64,000 nt of DNA from Hsuehochloa calcarea (Eukaryota > Streptophyta > Magnoliopsida > Poales > Poaceae). The position numbers and the translations under genes were made by a program. The stretch lies in assembly GCA_036346395.1 (NCBI GenBank), contig CM070601.1:14319763-14383762 (forward strand), read 5' to 3'. Below the pieces are notes generated by a model. The model ran no database searches, was not told the DNA's origin, and was given only the letters and a program-made list of their open reading frames with translations. Of the stretch, positions 59,597 through 64,000 are shown one piece after another; within the stretch, counting starts at the first letter, position 1; every line of letters starts with the position of its first letter.

Positions 59597-61013
59597 CCCC
59601 CCACCCCTTGCGCCGCCATCGCATCCTCTCCCCGCACCCCCGCTCCTCCCCAAACTCTTCCTCCCTCGCCTCCCCACCAGCGCACCGCCGTCACCTTCTC
59701 TCCATGCGCCTCCTCCTCCTGTGCCCCCGCTCCTCCCCAACTGTTAATGATTGGAACACGGGGGGTCCCTATCGAGCTTATCCGAAAAAATGATATGAGG
59801 GCATAATCTACACGAAGCCCATTTATTGTTGTAGACACAATAAATATATAAGAATACAATGGAGATGTTACAGGATTGATAGAATGATCGTATGAAGTTG
59901 TTCCTTATTGTAATGATGCTTATGTTTTTTCTTCTATATAGTTGCCGAACTCGTCTGTACAAAAAATGTGGGCTACTCCCTTTATAGCTATGGAAGAGGT
60001 GACAGTTAATACTACTAAAGGCCCCTCTAATCTTCATGCATGTTCCTCTGTCTGGTCTTGAACTATCATGTCCTTTAGCCAACCGTCGTAAGTTATTAGA
60101 TGCGCCAATAACCTCTCCCACGTTAGTCACATGGAAAACTATCATGTCTCCCGACCAGTTTACTGGTCACAAATGACCCAAAATTGTATGGCTGGTCAGA
60201 TGGTGTTCATAGCTGGTTGTCTCATAACTCAAATTGACCATAGTAAAGGGTATTAGGTTTCCTTTAAATACTACTTATAGTTTCATAATCGTTATAGAAT
60301 GAGCATCTCGTAGTGGGCCTACTTTGACAGAGACTCTAACTTCGACCGAAAAGGTTAACCTAGTCAAGAATCCTCGTCACCGACCTCCTCCAAGAGATGT
60401 CGGATTGGCCTCTCGCGATCAATGCCACCTCGACCTCGCCGGCAGCTCTTCCTCCCGACTGTCCCTCTCGCCACAGCCGTCGCGTCCCTCCCCACCATCT
60501 CCGGTCCCAATTTCTTCCTCCAATCATAAGGTAACTTCTCCTTCTTAGATATGGTATCTTGATGCTAGTTTGCTAGTGCTGCAGATAGAATGGTTTTATT
60601 ATTGACGTGGATAGAATGGTAGATCCAACATGCAAGCTATGATTTTTGTGGATTGCTTTGCATAGAATGTGCCTTGTGATTTTCAGTAGTACTCATGTGC
60701 AGTGTGTGTGTATGAACTACAATTTTGCCTAATTGATGAATAGTTTGGATTTTGGTTACACTTGTGTCCTAATTTTGCTTACTGCAATTGAATATATTTT
60801 GCTAACGAACAAACAAGTATGAATTGATATGAACATTAGCTGGTAGCAGAGTATTTTGCTAAAGAACAAACAAGTATGAATTGATATTAACATTAGCAGG
60901 TGTAAGTCACCATGGAGGTGCCCGAACTGGTAATTTCAAGTTTGGTTTTGTAGTTTGAGATATAACAAGTATAGTTGTGGTGTTGCGGATCTGACAACTA
61001 GTTGAAGTTAGAG
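59597..61013. other. Repeat-rich region without a recognised gene
   Basis: Bases 59597-59750 are C-rich. From about 59740 the text is AT-rich and LTR-like. A C-rich frame at 60324-60548 ends near a good donor (CATAAG|GTAACTT at 60524-60536), which could mark an unidentified first exon. A short duplication (GAACAAACAAGTATGAATTG) occurs at about 60806 and 60862. Confidence 0.35.
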
Positions 61014-61557
61014 TGATGAGGATATACCGACTACTTATAAGGCTATTTATGAAGCAAGAGCTACACTTCTCAAACAACAGGTGCAATTATTTCTTAACAA
61101 GTTTCTTTGTGTTTTCCGTGAGAATTGGATACTACGTAAAAGCAATACTTTGTGCATTCTCAGGTTTGACAAGTTTAAAGTCTTTGGAGTATGGCCTCTT
61201 GGCCAGCCATGAGGAGGAGAAGGGGCACTATATATTGAGGGGTAGACCCCCATTATAACCTCAGACCACGTTTAATATATTTTTCAAAGCTTTTGCTTGA
61301 TTCTCCTGTTGTGCTTATAGCCAACACAGAGGGAATTGGGCGTTGAGAACAAGGGGTCGTTCTTACTTTTCCACTGGGAATCGAGGGTTCGACGATCTTC
61401 GCTTGTGGTCAGCGAGGATCCAATCAAGTGTGTGTTTGGACGAATTTTCCATAGAGTTGCAAGTCCGTGCATTGGCGCGGGGAATCAACTGGTGATTTGT
61501 CAGGATACACAAGTTATCGAGAGGTTCTACGTCGAGAAGATCGGGCACATTGTATCA
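61014..61557 (+). repeat. LTR of a related retrotransposon followed by a primer-binding site
   Basis: It starts TGATGAGGATATACC, ends CACATTGTATCA, and TGGTATCAGAGC follows at 61560-61571. The TATA-like CACTATATATTGAGG is at about 61228-61242. The downstream leader shares AGCTAGCGTCT with the leader of the element at 54495. No second LTR or gag is seen before the window ends. Confidence 0.7.
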
Positions 61558-61559
61558 GG

Positions 61560-61571
61560 TGGTATCAGAGC
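61560..61571 (+). other. Primer-binding site (initiator Met-tRNA type)
   Basis: TGGTATCAGAGC lies two bases after the LTR end. Confidence 0.75.
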
Positions 61572-61987
61572 TCCGTTGACTCGGTAGAATCTTTATCCAA
61601 TTATCTTTTTTTCCCATACACGAAAAAGCCATACAAAAAAATCAGCTGTAGTATGTAATTTGTTATTTTAGTGAGTTTTGTTAAGTTTTTGTCCATTAGA
61701 ATCAAGTTTAGTTTGCTGATCTTGAATTTTTTTTTTGCGTTGCTTTTTATTTGAGCCTAGTTTGATTTTTTTTAGTCGTGTCTATAAAAAAACAAAAAGA
61801 AGTGAGACATCAATTTATCCTTTGTGAAACTTTCAATCCTTTGCGAATACTTTGAACCTATTTAAGACTAGCTAGATCGTCGCTTAGGGCTGCATATTAA
61901 TATCTGTGTTCTTGCAATTGTTCAAAGATCAAAAGGTGGGAAAGAATTTTTGCTCATTTTTGGTAGAACAAGAATTTTGGCAATAGT

Positions 61988-62070
61988 TCAAAAAAAAGGA
62001 AGGAAAAAGAGAAGAGAAAAAAAAGAAAGAAGAGAAAAAGAAAAGAGAAAAGAGAAAAGGAAAAAGAAAG
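61988..62070 (+). repeat. Polypurine low-complexity tract
   Basis: About 80 bases almost wholly of A and G (AAAAAGAGAAGAGAAAAAAA type), in the leader of the LTR element. Confidence 0.9.
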
Positions 62071-64000
62071 TGCATAGCCGAACCATAAACTTGAGCGAAA
62101 ATCCCCACTCATTCTTGATTCAATTGTTAGAATATCAATATTTTGTGCAATCTTGTGCCCTAGTTTTATTATTTGCAACTAGCTAGCGTCTTTCTATAAC
62201 TTGTGCAATACGAGCTATTTTGTTCTTCACTTATATCTTACATAGCTCATTCCTTGATTGCACTAAGTTCCAATATCTTTGCGTGTGAGTTGCTTTGATT
62301 TTCACTTATATCTTTGTGATCGGCAACTAGGCATTGAATTCTAGTTTGGATATTTACTTAGCCTTACAATACCTAGAATTTTCAAATTAAGTAGGTATCC
62401 ATACCCGTGCAATCCATCTTGAGTTTTCTCGTGACTAGATGAATGCCCGTGCGTTGCTACGGAAGGAAAAAATATCATATTACATTACATGCTCTAAACC
62501 TCCAATTGATTACATGCTCTACACGTCCAATTGATTTGTTGTTAAATTCATGTGAATAAGGTACAGCTCACATTCCTGAGATGATATAAATCACATGTTC
62601 AGAACACGACAATTGAATAAAAATAAGTTGAGTACAATATGATATGTACAAAAGAAATCATTCAATTTAGTAAGAAGTCAGAAGTGTACATATAAGCATA
62701 ATGCAAGCGATTGGCTAACATGAGGAGGCAATAGATCGAAGAATCAAGGATACAAGTTCTGACAGCAAATACGTTGCATGCTCTAGGAACCCATTTCACG
62801 TTGAATCACACACGCATACTTATGCGGAAGATGAAATGGTCACGTCAGTGACTCGATGTATATGACGACATCGACGAGGGCATCACTTCTGTGATCTCCT
62901 CTCTCGATTAGTGCACCTCTTCTCATGCTGCCCGCCCGCTCGCACACCTGAGCAGGCACGTAGGCTTAGCTATGTACCCACCTTTGCTCACTCACCCAAT
63001 GCGTGGCTGTCGGCCCAGCTCGTGGATGTGATGTGTTGATGCTTGCACTTTATGCATTGGTAGCATTTCAATGACTTGAGCATGATGCATGCTAGATTAC
63101 ACAAAAGCTTTGCCAAGCACATCCATCATCCCAACTACACCATCATCACAAAGCACTATGCACAGACCATTACAAGATCTTAGAATTGATCACTTAGGTA
63201 GGGATAGAGTGAAAAATTAAACCAGTAAGCTTACCTACGGTGAGGACAACACCATCGACAGAGCAACAATAGTGCCACCAGCACGGTTGCCGGGCGACGG
63301 TGATGGACATAGAACCTATTGAGCTCCTGGCTCACGACAGGAGAAACATCGACAACGCAGGGATAGACGGCTATGGTTGCCAAAGCACACATGTGCAATG
63401 GGATGCTCCGTCGAAGGCATGCCCTAACCCGCTGCATCGTCGTGCTCCACCTTAGTTGTGACCCGTGCGTAAGTCGCACCCGCAGCACTGCTCTTGCCGC
63501 TTCAACTCACGTACTCACACGACTGTCGCCATGGACACTCTAGCACCTCCTCGGCTCTTCATCTCATCACACAGGTGTAACAAAAGAAGAGCATTATGTT
63601 GCATTTAGTTATAGACAAGAGATAAGCACAATTGAGCCTTGTGGAAATAGTGTGAGATGTTGAGGGGATAGAAGGGAGCGAGGGAATGGATAATAGAGAC
63701 CAAGGGCCCACCTGTAAGCCCCGAAAGTTCGTGAGGAGGGGGAACAAGAACACATCACTCCCACCACTACATTCTTTTTAAGTAGTAAAAAAGTAAAGAT
63801 AATCAATGACACTATTTGTTAAGATATATTTATTACTTAAAAAGGCTCTAGTGGTGGTGGGTAATGCGTTCTTCTTACCCTCCCCTCTCACAGCCCATCC
63901 GTGCTGCCAGGTGGGACCAGTGCGCGCTCGCCCTTTCTATCCCCATGTGTCTCCACCTCTTCTCACCCCTTCCGTCGACTTCTGGACCCTCATCTTGCGT
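62071..64000. other. Region after the last LTR; no gene recognised
   Basis: The phrase GATGAATGCCCGTGCGTTGC (62439-62458) is a common grass-repeat sequence and may mark a transposon end. The mirror end was not found. Short minus-strand frames in the GC-rich part (63230-63490) have no recognisable domains. Confidence 0.35.

Noticed and set aside
59474..59859. Overlapping proline- and glycine-rich frames around the right LTR end
   Set aside because: They span the LTR/host junction at 59591 and reflect C-rich sequence.
61950..62186. Lysine-rich 78-codon frame
   Set aside because: It is the translation of a polypurine tract.

Overview
This is nuclear DNA from a grass (Poaceae), most like an Oryza-type genome. 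The host genes have short exons, GT-AG introns and GC-rich first exons, and most of the window is nested transposable elements. I see no prokaryotic gene organisation, CRISPR array, rRNA gene or convincing tRNA gene.

Four host loci can be read. (1) 1227-2847, plus strand: a complete three-exon IQD (IQ67-domain, calmodulin-binding) gene. (2) 15256-16796, minus strand: a pectinesterase relic, broken by two frameshifts and a stop at a catalytic-region glutamine, without its 3' exons, and with a hAT-type MITE in its first intron. (3) 22426-32178, minus strand: six exons of a cereblon-like LON-domain gene. A complete Ty3/gypsy element sits in its fifth intron, its first splice donor appears mutated, and no C-terminal (CULT) exons are visible. 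(4) 37669-42515, plus strand: a six-exon pseudo-histidine phosphotransfer protein (pseudo-HPt) gene with Gln in place of the phospho-accepting His. Its promoter and first exon are present twice in a 530-bp tandem duplication.

The rest is layered mobile DNA. 4638-14700 is a decayed Mutator-like element (MULE) with a 9-bp target duplication, a relic transposase, a minisatellite, an internal foldback between divergent TATA boxes, and a nested solo-LTR-like insertion. 17417-21064 is an antisense gag-only copia-like element carrying a solo LTR of another family. 21600-22320 is an internally deleted LINE. 22725-28784 is a Ty3/gypsy element with matching LTRs and degenerate gag-pol. 39716-41543 and 50159-53453 are long solo-LTR-like elements of the same type as the one inside the MULE. 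45212-50158 holds LTR-like repeats of a family that opens near a GGGGGTGAATAGG motif. 54495-59591 is an intact non-autonomous gag-only LTR element with a perfect 5-bp target duplication. 61014-61557 is a further LTR followed by a primer-binding site.

The order of insertion can partly be read: the solo LTR at 17668 entered the copia-like LTR, and the long LTR at 50159 entered an older LTR-type repeat. Two of the four host genes have been eroded. IQD and pseudo-HPt remain open, and the pseudo-HPt gene also carries an intronic LTR insertion. I did not find a convincing new molecular system. The most unusual host feature is the duplicated promoter plus first exon of the pseudo-HPt gene, which splices through a GC donor. 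All family names come from motif recognition by eye.
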